Below are positions 15,358-23,498 of a stretch of DNA of 54,070 bases, piece after piece (position 1 is the stretch's first letter; each line of letters begins with the position of its first letter). The stretch is from contig JBMNQI010000005.1 of assembly GCA_050944055.1 (NCBI GenBank), forward strand, positions 1 through 54,070, read 5' to 3'. The translations under genes and the position numbers were made by a program. The notes beneath the pieces are model-generated. The model had not been told where the DNA came from. It made no database searches and was given only the letters and a program-made list of their open reading frames with translations. This DNA is from JBMNQI01 sp050944055 (GTDB lineage: Bacteria; Bacillota; Clostridia; Oscillospirales; Oscillospiraceae).

Positions 15358-16380
15358 ATGAGAAATACAACTATTCGTATAGCAGCGTTTATGTTTGCAG
15401 GCCTGATGCTGATATCCCAGCCCGCTGGCAGCTTTGCGGCCGCCGCTGCCCGCGATGAGGCAAAGGAGAAAAAGGTCATCACATGGGTCGATTTCAACGT
15501 CCCGTGCAATGCTATGAAAAAAGCCATCGCGCTTGACGTGGCCTCGCGCGAAAAGGACGTCAAGCTCAATTTTATTGAGCTTCTCGCTTACCTTGCCGCA
15601 CATAACGGAAATAACTTCCGAAACTATAAAGACAGCCAGCTTGACAAGCTCGCCGAAAAACTCAATTCGGGGAAAACCATGGACGAGCTGACCGCGGACC
15701 TGAAATACTATGACTATTACCTCGAGGCGTACAGCGCCGTGCTCTCCGGTTTCGTCGGCGAATATGAAATCGAGGTCCCCGATGAAGACGGAGAGGGAAC
15801 TCACTGGGAAAAGCGCTACGGAATCAAGGTGTTTTCACCTATAGCCAAGGGCTTTCCCTACAGCCATTATGATGATTTCGGGAGCAGCCGCAATTACGGG
15901 TTTTCAAGGACGCATCTCGGGAACGATCTTTTAGGCCAGGTCGGCACTCCTATTATCGCTGTCGAGGGCGGGACTATTGAAGCCATGGGCTGGAACCAGT
16001 ACGGCGGCTGGCGGATAGGCATAAGGTCGTTCGATTCAAAAAGGTACTACTACTACGCTCACCTTAGAAAGAACTTCCCGTTCCGCAAGGACCTTACGGT
16101 AGGCTCCGTCGTCTCCTCCGGGGACGTAATCGGGTATATGGGCAGGACGGGATACAGCATAAAGGAAAACGTGAACAACATCAATACTTCACACCTGCAC
16201 TTCGGGATGCAGCTGATTTTTGACGAATCCCAGAAGGAATGCCTGAGCGAAATCTGGATAAACGTATACGAGATCGTGCGCCTGCTGGACAGGTACAGGT
16301 CGGCCGTCGTAAAAGACCCGGAGACAAAGGACTACAGGCGCGTTTACGGTTATCGCGATTTGTCGGCTTACCATGATTAG
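15358..16380 (+). CDS. Secreted M23-family metallopeptidase
   Basis: This is a zinc endopeptidase of the LytM/M23 family, 340 residues, with a signal peptide (residues 1-28, ending SFAAA). The peptidase domain lies at about 155-290 with all the ligands: H186 and D190 in HLGNDL, H235 in YYAHL, and H279/H281 in HLHFG. It should cut peptidoglycan cross-bridges. The region between signal peptide and catalytic domain (30-150) is helical and Lys-rich and may be a propeptide or spore-specific module. The ribosome binding site is weak. It precedes cwlJ-gerQ by about 220 nt, so a sporulation or germination role is plausible but inferred. Confidence 0.88.
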   Translation: MRNTTIRIAAFMFAGLMLISQPAGSFAAAAARDEAKEKKVITWVDFNVPCNAMKKAIALDVASREKDVKLNFIELLAYLAAHNGNNFRNYKDSQLDKLAEKLNSGKTMDELTADLKYYDYYLEAYSAVLSGFVGEYEIEVPDEDGEGTHWEKRYGIKVFSPIAKGFPYSHYDDFGSSRNYGFSRTHLGNDLLGQVGTPIIAVEGGTIEAMGWNQYGGWRIGIRSFDSKRYYYYAHLRKNFPFRKDLTVGSVVSSGDVIGYMGRTGYSIKENVNNINTSHLHFGMQLIFDESQKECLSEIWINVYEIVRLLDRYRSAVVKDPETKDYRRVYGYRDLSAYHD

Positions 16381-16602
16381 GATTCAGTCCGAAAGCGGGC
16401 ATATCCCAAGTATGGAGGTAAAGGTTCTGACGGCGTCCGCCGCCAGGACCTTCGCCCCGCTTAGGGCTGCAGTGCGCAAACTGCTTTATATCACTGTGGA
16501 ATTTGGTTCAGACCTGCGCCTTCAATTATTCCTGCGCCTGTCTCTTCCTCCTCCTGTAACACAATCCCGGCAGGCGCGTAAAATAAGAAAGAGGTGAAGG
16601 CG

Positions 16603-17043
16603 TTGGATAATAGAGAGCTGTTCGCGAGACTTATAAAATGCGAAGCGGGCGGCGAGGGAATAGACGGAATGAGGGCCGTAGCAACCGTTGTCATGAACCG
16701 CGTCAGAGTGACCTACGGAGAATACCAAAGAGTAAACCGGGGCGACATACGCAGGGTTATTACGCAGCCATGTCAGTTTTCATGCTACAAAACTGTGATT
16801 AACGGCGTCGATAACCCCCAGAATATCTGGACCGCCACGCCGGAGCAGATACACTTTCAGGTGGCGGACTGGGCAATGAACGGCGGTATATTCTCCGGCG
16901 TCGGCTCGGAGTGTCTGTGGTATATGAACCCGTTTCAGCCACAATGCCCGAATTATTTCCCCTATAACCGCACGGGATACTGGTTCACAAGAGTCAATCA
17001 GCATTGCTTTTACAATCCTATGCCGTCCTATGCCGATACATAA
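16603..17043 (+). CDS. cwlJ: Cell wall hydrolase CwlJ (spore cortex lysis)
   Basis: This is a hydrolase_2 (SleB/CwlJ) family enzyme of 146 residues that degrades spore cortex muramic-delta-lactam peptidoglycan during germination. It lacks a signal peptide and peptidoglycan-binding domain, as CwlJ does. The catalytic Glu is Glu14 in KCEAGGEG. Other family marks are VVMNRV, QPCQFSC, and a C terminus ECLWYMNP...HCFYNPM that matches CwlJ rather than SleB. TTG 16603 is chosen: GAGGTG stands 6 nt before it, while the in-frame GTG at 16594 lies within that site. The next gene encodes GerQ, which in Bacillus is needed for CwlJ localisation, so the pair is syntenic and functionally linked. Confidence 0.9.
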   Translation: MDNRELFARLIKCEAGGEGIDGMRAVATVVMNRVRVTYGEYQRVNRGDIRRVITQPCQFSCYKTVINGVDNPQNIWTATPEQIHFQVADWAMNGGIFSGVGSECLWYMNPFQPQCPNYFPYNRTGYWFTRVNQHCFYNPMPSYADT

Positions 17044-17150
17044 GAGCAGAAATTCAGGCGGGCTTCGTCCCGCAGGCGAGAATACGCATAACGCGTTAAG
17101 AGCTAAGGCAGTTCGCGTATATGTAAAAACCGGAGGTGTTTTTTATTAAC

Positions 17151-17756
17151 ATGAGCAGCAGTATCAACTGGACGGGCAACAAAGTATTAGATACCGGCTC
17201 GCAAAAGAAAACCCAGCAGTCCTCGGCGGCCGTTCCCGTACAGCAAGCCCAGAGAATGCCGTCGCCTTCTGCGCCGGGCGCAACAGTTTCTCCGCGCGTC
17301 CCGACGATGCCGGGAGGTACAGCGGCGCAGATTCCCCCGTCATCGCAGCCGCCCAGGCAGCCAATTCCCCCGTCAACTCAAATGGTCCCCCCGATGACTC
17401 AGATGACTCCCTCAACAACGCAGATGGTCCCGCCGTCGACTCAGATGGCGCCCCCGTCAATTTCAGGAATGCCGGCCGTTCCGATGACGCCGGGCATGAC
17501 CCGGGAAGGCCCTCCGCCTATTTCAGAGCCGGGCTACATACCGTATTTTCTAAGGCAGAACATTGGGAGAAATGTCCTGGCCGAATTCATAGTAGGCACG
17601 AATATGTATCAGGACAAAACGGGTATTATAACTGAGGTAGGAGTAAACTATTTCGTTCTCCGTGACCAGAATTTCAACGCGGATGTTATGTGCGATCTGT
17701 ACTCGGTAAAGTTCGTCACTATTTTACCCGGCGCGCAGCCCACTCTTGGACGCTAA
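17151..17756 (+). CDS. gerQ: Spore coat protein GerQ
   Basis: This 201-residue coat protein would recruit CwlJ to the spore coat. The C-terminal domain (about residues 128-192: GYIPYFLRQNIGRNV, FIVGTNM, TGIITEVGVNYFVLRD, YSVKFVTIL) is the conserved GerQ fold. The N-terminal two thirds is low complexity, dominated by Pro, Thr, Gln and Met, with repeated PPSTQM-like units at residues 72-102. Bacillus GerQ has N-terminal Lys and Gln residues used for transglutaminase cross-linking, and Lys11, Lys19 and Lys20 here could play that part. ATG 17151 is 14 nt from GGAGG (17132-17136), rather far; an ATT at 17145 is nearer. It lies 107 nt after cwlJ. Confidence 0.88.
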   Translation: MSSSINWTGNKVLDTGSQKKTQQSSAAVPVQQAQRMPSPSAPGATVSPRVPTMPGGTAAQIPPSSQPPRQPIPPSTQMVPPMTQMTPSTTQMVPPSTQMAPPSISGMPAVPMTPGMTREGPPPISEPGYIPYFLRQNIGRNVLAEFIVGTNMYQDKTGIITEVGVNYFVLRDQNFNADVMCDLYSVKFVTILPGAQPTLGR

Positions 17757-17779
17757 CAGAAACAGGTGTTTTAGGCATT

Positions 17780-17818
17780 GCGCGCGGCGCCGGCTTTGTC
17801 GGCGCCGCGCGCTTTTTT
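17780..17818 (+). terminator. Terminator after gerQ
   Basis: A perfect 13-bp GC stem (17780-17792 with 17800-17812) is followed by T6. Confidence 0.92.
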
Positions 17819-17963
17819 AGCGGGAATTAACAGCCAAATGACCGCGACGAAACTTGTCTTGGGCCCTTCTCCGGTTCCGGGCTTCTTCCTACATACGCGC
17901 AAAAAGGCATAGATATATTCCAATCCGTTATTAGTTTAATACATATCCTGATATTAAAAATAT

Positions 17964-17992
17964 TTGACTTTGCTGGCTCAGAAATATATAAT
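17964..17992 (+). promoter_or_regulatory. Promoter of the orphan binding-protein gene
   Basis: TTGACT (17964-17969), 17 nt, TATAAT (17987-17992): a near-consensus vegetative promoter. Downstream, an imperfect palindrome with GTGTT/AACAC arms lies at about 18006-18025. Confidence 0.75.
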
Positions 17993-18042
17993 TATCTAAA
18001 ATTAGTGTTTGCTTATGGCAACACTGAAAATGGAGGATAAAC

Positions 18043-19185
18043 ATGAAAAGAATTTTAACTGTCGTATTGGCAATCGCGCTGATACTGTCGATGGCTGCGC
18101 TTTACGGCTGCAAGAAGTCCGAGGAGCCCGCTAAAACAGAGGCGCCTGTTGTCGAGGCGCCCGAAACCGAAGCACCCGAAACCGAAGCACCCGAAGCGCC
18201 TGAAGCGCCCGAAGGCGAAGTAACGGAAGAAATGCTCAAGAACTCAAAGCCCAACGAATACGTTCAGGAAAAGCTGGACGCGGGCATGGAGCCTCTTATC
18301 ACCTTCGTTACCCCGCGCCTCGCGTCCGACTTCCTTGTAGGCATTGACAACGGCCTGAGGGAAAACTTCGAAAAGCTCGGTTACTCATACACGACCGCCA
18401 ACGCGAACAACGACCCCACTCAGATAGTGACGCTCGTTGAAAACGCCGTCCAGATGGGTTCGGCCGCGGTTATCGTACTTGACATAGGCGAAGGCCTCTC
18501 AGACGTCTGCAAGAGAGCCGAGGAGCTGGGCACGCATATAGTGACCTTCGGCGCTCCCCCTCTTTTTGACGTGGCCGGCAAAGTCATTCTCGACCAGGGC
18601 GAGCAGGGCAAGCAGGGCGTTTTAATGCTCCAGGCCTGGCTCGACCAGGTGTATCCCGACGCCGCAGACGGCTCCATTCACGCGTTTGTCACAACCGAAT
18701 ATTCAACCGAGCAGAATAAAGCCCGTTCCGAAGCTTTCAAGAAGTATTTGACTGAGGATAAGCGCATCACCTTATCGTTTGTCGGCGAGCATGTCGCCAT
18801 TTCCTCCGACGAAGGCTTCACCATGGCTCAGGACGCCTTCACGGTTGACCCCGAAATCAAGGTCGGCCTTCTGTTCAACTCGGCTACCACAGTGGGCGCC
18901 AACAACTATATAGTTTCAAACGTGCCCGCCGCTGACCTGCCGAAATACGGCCTCTTCTGCAACACTCAGGACGCCGCTCTAATAGAGCTCATCAAAGCCG
19001 GCGCCAATAACGAAGGCAGCTGCATACGCGGCACCATCGGTCAGGGCGGAACCACCGGCCCCTGGGAAAGCGCGTTCAACTGCGCCATCGCGCTGCTGAC
19101 AGGCGGAGAGGAATACGGCTTTATTTACTACGACCGCATGTACGCAATTGACAACTTCGGTTACGAGTACGATTCAAAGGCGTAA
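18043..19185 (+). CDS. Orphan sugar-binding lipoprotein (ABC receptor)
   Basis: This 380-residue lipoprotein has a signal peptide ending in a lipobox at ALYGC (Cys23). An acidic, Pro/Ala-rich linker follows with repeated TEAPE units (about residues 30-60), then a type-1 periplasmic-binding fold (about 85-378: LITFVTPRLASDFLVGI, AAVIVLDIGEG, HIVTFGAP, KVGLLFNSATTVG). It resembles receptors of RbsABC-type importers. No ATPase or permease gene is adjacent, and a strong promoter and two terminators enclose it as a single gene. It may feed the transporter at the start of the window, another system, or a sensor. The ligand is unknown. Confidence 0.88.
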   Translation: MKRILTVVLAIALILSMAALYGCKKSEEPAKTEAPVVEAPETEAPETEAPEAPEAPEGEVTEEMLKNSKPNEYVQEKLDAGMEPLITFVTPRLASDFLVGIDNGLRENFEKLGYSYTTANANNDPTQIVTLVENAVQMGSAAVIVLDIGEGLSDVCKRAEELGTHIVTFGAPPLFDVAGKVILDQGEQGKQGVLMLQAWLDQVYPDAADGSIHAFVTTEYSTEQNKARSEAFKKYLTEDKRITLSFVGEHVAISSDEGFTMAQDAFTVDPEIKVGLLFNSATTVGANNYIVSNVPAADLPKYGLFCNTQDAALIELIKAGANNEGSCIRGTIGQGGTTGPWESAFNCAIALLTGGEEYGFIYYDRMYAIDNFGYEYDSKA

Positions 19186-19193
19186 GACAAGAC

Positions 19194-19227
19194 AAAAAAT
19201 CCTCCGGCACTGCCGGGGGATTTTTTA
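19194..19227 (+). terminator. Terminator after the binding lipoprotein gene
   Basis: AAAAAATCC-T-CCGGC pairs with GCCGG-GGGATTTTTT; 10-14 bp with one mismatch and a T6 tail. Confidence 0.88.
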
Positions 19228-19375
19228 TTGCCCTCTTGCCGCCGCCGCGACCGGTTCCCGTGAAGTATCTGCGCGACAGCGGCATTCCGCTTAGCGTATG
19301 ACGGGAAATGACGGATTTCCGGTTGGGCGCGCGGCGTCATCGCACGGCTTTTTTCGAGTTTTTCAAACATATACT

Positions 19376-19407
19376 AATCCCCCAGTTGATATACCGGGGG
19401 ATTTTGT
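19376..19407 (+). terminator. Second terminator-like hairpin
   Basis: AATCCCCC (19376-19383) pairs with GGGGGATT (19396-19403), followed by TTTG. It lies upstream of the amidohydrolase gene and may attenuate transcription entering it. Confidence 0.6.
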
Positions 19408-19472
19408 GATATTATTATATAAATACCGCGCCTCGGCTATCTTGCCCGGGCTGACTTTAAGAGAGGTAGATT

Positions 19473-20474
19473 ATGCGCATAGATTTTGAAAACCACTTTT
19501 ACTCCGAGAGATTCCTCGAGGTTGTAAAATCCCGTACCGAAATCCCGTACATGGAGCCGGACACGCTGACAATACACCATGGCGGCGGTTCCTGCTCGCT
19601 GCCGATTAAACCCATTGTTCCCGCTCTTGTCGACCTGGGCGAGCAGAGGATAAGCGAAATGGACAAATGCGGCGTGGACGTGGCTATCGTAAGCTCCTCG
19701 CTCGGCATAGAGCAGCTTCCGGCCGGGCTGGCGCTTGAGGCGGCGAAGGAATCCAACGACACGCTTTACATGGGAATCTGCAAATATCCGGAAAGGCTGC
19801 GCGGCTACGCCATCCTCTCGGTGGACGATATCGGAGACTCGGTAAAAGAGCTTGAGCGCTGCTCAAAAGACCTCGGTTTTGTCGGCTGGAACGCGTTTTC
19901 GAACTACGACGGGGAAATGCTGGACAGCCCGAGGTTCTTCCCGCTCCTCCGCAAAGCGGCCGAGCTGGATATGCTAGTATATATACACCCCTGCTTCCCG
20001 GCCATACCCGCGCTTCACGAATACGGTCCGGCAATGGCGGCCGCGGGCTTCGGCTTTGCCGTGGACGTCAGCACCTGCCTGCTGCGCATGATATTCGCCG
20101 GAATCTTTGACGCTCTGCCCAACCTCAAGGTTATGATAGGCCACCTCGGCGAGGGCCTGCCCTTCTCGCTTGACCGCCTTGACTCCCAGGCCGCAAGGAC
20201 GAACAGGAATTCGGCCGCCGTCAACAAGGAGCTTCCAAGCTATTATTTCCGGCATAACATCTGGGTCAGCACAAGCGGCAATTTCTCCTCAGCCGCCTTT
20301 AAGTGCGCTAAGGATGTCCTGGGCATAGACCGCATCGTGATGGGCACCGACTACCCGATGGAATCCCTTGAGCGCTCTGCCGAGTTTGTCGATACGCTCG
20401 AGCTTTCGAAGGGCGACAGGGAGAAGATAATGTTCCGCAACGGTATGAGGGACTTCAAGCTGAACCTTAAATAA
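19473..20474 (+). CDS. Amidohydrolase 2 / ACMSD-family protein
   Basis: This is a TIM-barrel metal enzyme of the aminocarboxymuconate-semialdehyde decarboxylase/amidohydrolase-2 family, 333 residues. Candidate metal ligands are Glu6 and His8 in DFENHF, His172 in YIHPC, His224 in MIGHLGE and Asp293 in GTDYP. An E-x-H instead of the usual H-x-H at the first strand is typical of decarboxylases such as gamma-resorcylate decarboxylase, so decarboxylation or hydration of an aromatic or semialdehyde acid is more likely than amide hydrolysis. GAGAGGT precedes the ATG. The gene is alone; a GC hairpin (20496-20521) lacking a T run follows. The substrate is unknown. Confidence 0.85.
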   Translation: MRIDFENHFYSERFLEVVKSRTEIPYMEPDTLTIHHGGGSCSLPIKPIVPALVDLGEQRISEMDKCGVDVAIVSSSLGIEQLPAGLALEAAKESNDTLYMGICKYPERLRGYAILSVDDIGDSVKELERCSKDLGFVGWNAFSNYDGEMLDSPRFFPLLRKAAELDMLVYIHPCFPAIPALHEYGPAMAAAGFGFAVDVSTCLLRMIFAGIFDALPNLKVMIGHLGEGLPFSLDRLDSQAARTNRNSAAVNKELPSYYFRHNIWVSTSGNFSSAAFKCAKDVLGIDRIVMGTDYPMESLERSAEFVDTLELSKGDREKIMFRNGMRDFKLNLK

Positions 20475-20495
20475 TTACCCGTCAAACGGGATAAG

Positions 20496-20521
20496 GCGGC
20501 TGCCCCGCCCCGGGCAGCCGC
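20496..20521 (+). terminator. GC hairpin after the amidohydrolase gene
   Basis: A perfect 10-bp stem (20496-20505 with 20512-20521) has a C-rich 6-nt loop. There is no T run, so it may stabilise the 3' end rather than terminate. Confidence 0.5.
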
Positions 20522-20601
20522 TGAAATGATGTTTTTGACTGCGCCGCACAAATCATATATATATTTATAGTATAAATCATATTTATCGGGAGATTATTGC
20601 C

Positions 20602-21450
20602 ATGATTAAAATCACGTCGGACAGCACCTGCGATCTTTCACCCGAGATATTGAACCAAATGGACATCACGCTCTACCCTCTATATATACTTGTCGACGAA
20701 AAGCAGTATCGCGACGGGGTGGACATTGTGCCCGCGGATATTTTCAGATATGTGGACGAGGAGAAAAAAACGTGCAAAACCGCGGCCATAAACGTATATG
20801 ATTACGAGCGCTTCTTTGCGGAGCTTTCCAGGGACTACGAAGCCGTTATACATATATGCATCGGCAGCGGGTTTTCCTCCTGCTATCAGAACGCCGCGGT
20901 TGCGGCCGCGGGCTTTGACAATGTATACGTAATTGACTCGCGCAATCTTTCAAGCGGAAGCGGGCATATTGTATATGACGCCGCTCTTATGGCAAATTCC
21001 GGTATGCCGCCTGAGGAGATATGCAGCCGCCTGGAGGAAATTATACCGAGGGTCGACGCGAGCTTTGTAATAAACGAGCTGGACTATCTGTATAAGGGGG
21101 GGCGCTGCTCGGGGCTTGAGGCCCTGGGCGCGAAGGTCCTGCAGCTAAGGCCCTGCATCGAAGTTATAGACGGCAGGATGAAGGTCGGGAAAAAGTACAG
21201 GGGGAGCTTTGACCACTGCCTTGCGGCCTATGTCAGGGATAAGCTTGCGGATAAGGACGACATTGATTTGAGCAGGATCTTCATTACGCACACCAGGTGC
21301 TTTCCAGAGACCGTCGAGGCGGTCAGGCAGGCAGTGATGCAATACGCCGATTTCGATGAGATAATAATGACGCGCGCGGGAGGCACGATCTCCTGCCACT
21401 GCGGGCCCATGACTCTCGGCATTCTGTTTAAGCGCAAAACAAGTAAATAA
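20602..21450 (+). CDS. DegV family fatty-acid-binding protein
   Basis: This 282-residue DegV protein (FakB-like fold) binds a fatty acid between two domains. Typical marks are the start IKITSDSTCDLSPE (Ser/Thr binding loop), YPLYILVDEKQYRDG, a central IGSGFSSCYQNA, YLYKGGRCSG, and a late C-terminal MTRAGGTISCHCGPMTLGI loop that usually contacts the carboxylate. Such proteins either present fatty acids to the kinase FakA or have unassigned roles. No fakA is nearby. CGGGAGA stands just before ATG. It is monocistronic, ending in a strong terminator. Confidence 0.92.
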   Translation: MIKITSDSTCDLSPEILNQMDITLYPLYILVDEKQYRDGVDIVPADIFRYVDEEKKTCKTAAINVYDYERFFAELSRDYEAVIHICIGSGFSSCYQNAAVAAAGFDNVYVIDSRNLSSGSGHIVYDAALMANSGMPPEEICSRLEEIIPRVDASFVINELDYLYKGGRCSGLEALGAKVLQLRPCIEVIDGRMKVGKKYRGSFDHCLAAYVRDKLADKDDIDLSRIFITHTRCFPETVEAVRQAVMQYADFDEIIMTRAGGTISCHCGPMTLGILFKRKTSK

Positions 21451-21454
21451 GCAA

Positions 21455-21488
21455 CGAGGCGGCCGCCAAAACGCGGCCGCCGCCTTTT
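21455..21488 (+). terminator. Terminator after degV
   Basis: GGCGGCCGC (21458-21466) pairs with GCGGCCGCC (21473-21481), then GCCTTTTT. It lies between convergent genes. Confidence 0.85.
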
Positions 21489-23408
21489 TCAGATCGTCCT
21501 GCCTATTTCGTTGCCCCTCCAGATAGAATCCTTCATCTTGCCCGGCCTGGAGTTGTCGCCTATAACCTCGTAGGGATAGCCCGTCTTTTTAACCATCTCC
21601 GTGACCTTGTCGTTGGGTACGTTTCCCGCAGCTATAATAAGGGCCTGGCAGGGAATTATTATATGCTTGCCGCTTTTCTCGGCGATAACTCCGTTACTGT
21701 CCAGGCCGATGCAGCGCGTATTCGTATATACCTCTATATTGTGCTCTTTCAGGTATCCCAGCATATAGGGAGCTATATACATCTCGAGGTCCCTGCCGAC
21801 AGTGTCGAGCATTTCAATTACTATGGCGGTTTTTCCCTGCTCCGTGAGTATCTCGGCGATTTCAAGGCCCGTAAGGCCCCCGCCCAGCACCGCCACTATT
21901 TTCTCTTTTACCCGCCTGTGCCTGAGGAAGTCGCGGGCCTCGTAAACCGGCAGCCTGCCCTCGCCCTCCAGTTTAACGCGCATCGGTTCTGACCCCGCCG
22001 CCACGATAATAAAATCCGGGTCAAGCGCTCTTATGCGTTCTTCGGTGGCCTCCGTATAGAGCCTTATATCCACGCCCGATTTCATCGCTCGGTACCCGAG
22101 GTTTATGGCGGACAGGCGGAAAATTTCCTTATGGGGCGCTATTCCAGCCAGCAGGAACTGGCCGCCCAGCTCGCCTGTCTTTTCAAACAGCGTGACCTTA
22201 TGCCCCCGGTCCGCCGCCACGCGTGCGGCCTCAAGCCCGCCGACGCCGCCGCCTATGACGAGGATGTTCTTCGGCTTTTCAGCGGGAGAATAGTCAAACT
22301 CGCCTTCGTGGCCGGTCGCCGCGTTGTATACGCAGGAGGCCCCGCCGCCCGCGAACATGTTCTCGACGCAGCCGCTGTTGCATGAGATGCAGTGGACAAT
22401 GTCGCCCGGCCTGTTTTCCATAGACTTGAGCACGAAGTCCGGGTCGCACAGCTGGACCCTCCCGAGTGAAATGAAGTCGGCCTTCCCGGAGCGCAGTATC
22501 TCCTCTGCCATTTCCGGAGTATTAATCCGCCCGGCGCAGATGACGGGGACGTTGACGGCTTCCCGTATGGCGCCGCAGTTGCCGGCGTTTATCATATAGG
22601 GGAAATAGTAAGGCGGCACTGTATACGGCATCGCTCCGTAGCAGCCCTGGGACACGTCGAGCGCGTCGGCTCCCGCCTCCACGAACCATTTGGCGTTGCG
22701 TATCGCGTCTTCAAGCGTAACGCCGTTTTCAACGTTCTCGCTGCCGACTATGCGGACGATAATCGGGAAGTCCGGCCCCACCTTGGAGCGCACGTCCTTA
22801 ATGACCTCTATGCCGAATCTGGCCCGGTTTTCGGAACTGCCGCCGTATTCGTCGCTGCGTTTATTTGAGTATTCGTTGAGAAAGCTGTCGATAAGATATC
22901 CGTGGGCGCCGTGAAGCTCAACAGCCTCAAATCCAGCCTTTTTGGCGCGAAGCGCCGCGTCGCTGAAGCTTTTAATAATCTCGTGGATCTCATCCGCCGT
23001 CATCTCGTGGGGCATCTCCCGTATAAGCGGGCTGGGTATCGCGGAGGGCGCGAACGGTTCTCCGCCCCTGGGCTTTCCGGACTGCTGCGGGCCCCCGTGC
23101 CACAGCTGTATGCAGGGGACGCCTCCGGCCTCTTTTATAGCCCCTGCCAGCCTGCTTAAGCCGGGAAGGAATTTATCGTCATATATTCCCGGGGTATGGG
23201 GGTTATAGGACGTATAGTGGACGACGGCTATCTCCACGATATTCATCGCGCAGCCGCCCTCCACCCTCCGGACATGGTAATCAATAAGCTGCTGGGTAAT
23301 AAACCCTTCTTCGTCCGCGTAGCCGGAACCCATCGGGGGGAATACCGACCTGTTTTTGAGCCTCAGGCTGCCTATCCTGCCCTCGGAGAGAAAAATGTCA
23401 TACGCCAT
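21489..23408 (-). CDS. OYE-type FMN / Fe-S / FAD enoate reductase
   Basis: This multi-domain oxidoreductase of 639 residues resembles 2,4-dienoyl-CoA reductase and BaiCD-type enoate reductases. The N-terminal Old Yellow Enzyme barrel (about 1-330) includes IQLWHGG, ELHGAHGYLIDSFL and the SNKRSDEYGGS segment. A cysteine cluster follows (CISCNSGC about residue 345, with a further Cys about 15 residues on) that would hold a [4Fe-4S] centre. The C-terminal part has two dinucleotide motifs: VIGGGVGGLEAA and VLGGGLTGLEIAE. Electrons would pass from NAD(P)H through FAD and Fe-S to FMN and reduce an activated double bond. AAGGATGG precedes the ATG. The gene is alone, so the substrate is unknown. Confidence 0.92.
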   Translation of the reverse strand: MAYDIFLSEGRIGSLRLKNRSVFPPMGSGYADEEGFITQQLIDYHVRRVEGGCAMNIVEIAVVHYTSYNPHTPGIYDDKFLPGLSRLAGAIKEAGGVPCIQLWHGGPQQSGKPRGGEPFAPSAIPSPLIREMPHEMTADEIHEIIKSFSDAALRAKKAGFEAVELHGAHGYLIDSFLNEYSNKRSDEYGGSSENRARFGIEVIKDVRSKVGPDFPIIVRIVGSENVENGVTLEDAIRNAKWFVEAGADALDVSQGCYGAMPYTVPPYYFPYMINAGNCGAIREAVNVPVICAGRINTPEMAEEILRSGKADFISLGRVQLCDPDFVLKSMENRPGDIVHCISCNSGCVENMFAGGGASCVYNAATGHEGEFDYSPAEKPKNILVIGGGVGGLEAARVAADRGHKVTLFEKTGELGGQFLLAGIAPHKEIFRLSAINLGYRAMKSGVDIRLYTEATEERIRALDPDFIIVAAGSEPMRVKLEGEGRLPVYEARDFLRHRRVKEKIVAVLGGGLTGLEIAEILTEQGKTAIVIEMLDTVGRDLEMYIAPYMLGYLKEHNIEVYTNTRCIGLDSNGVIAEKSGKHIIIPCQALIIAAGNVPNDKVTEMVKKTGYPYEVIGDNSRPGKMKDSIWRGNEIGRTI

Positions 23409-23464
23409 ATTTGGACCATCCTTTCAGAAAAATCTGCTTAGTCTATTATTGTCCGCACATGGCA

Positions 23465-23498
23465 AAAAAACCGCCCCGTAGCTTAGGGGGCGTTTTTT
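23465..23498. terminator. Terminator downstream of the GH18 gene
   Basis: CGCCCC-type stem (about 23471-23478 with 23485-23492) flanked by A7 and T7 runs. It lies at the GH18 stop and upstream of the OYE-type gene. Confidence 0.85.

Noticed and set aside
15178..15804. Long antisense ORF over the M23 gene start
   Set aside because: The plus-strand M23 protein has a signal peptide and complete zinc site; the reverse frame has no recognisable motif.
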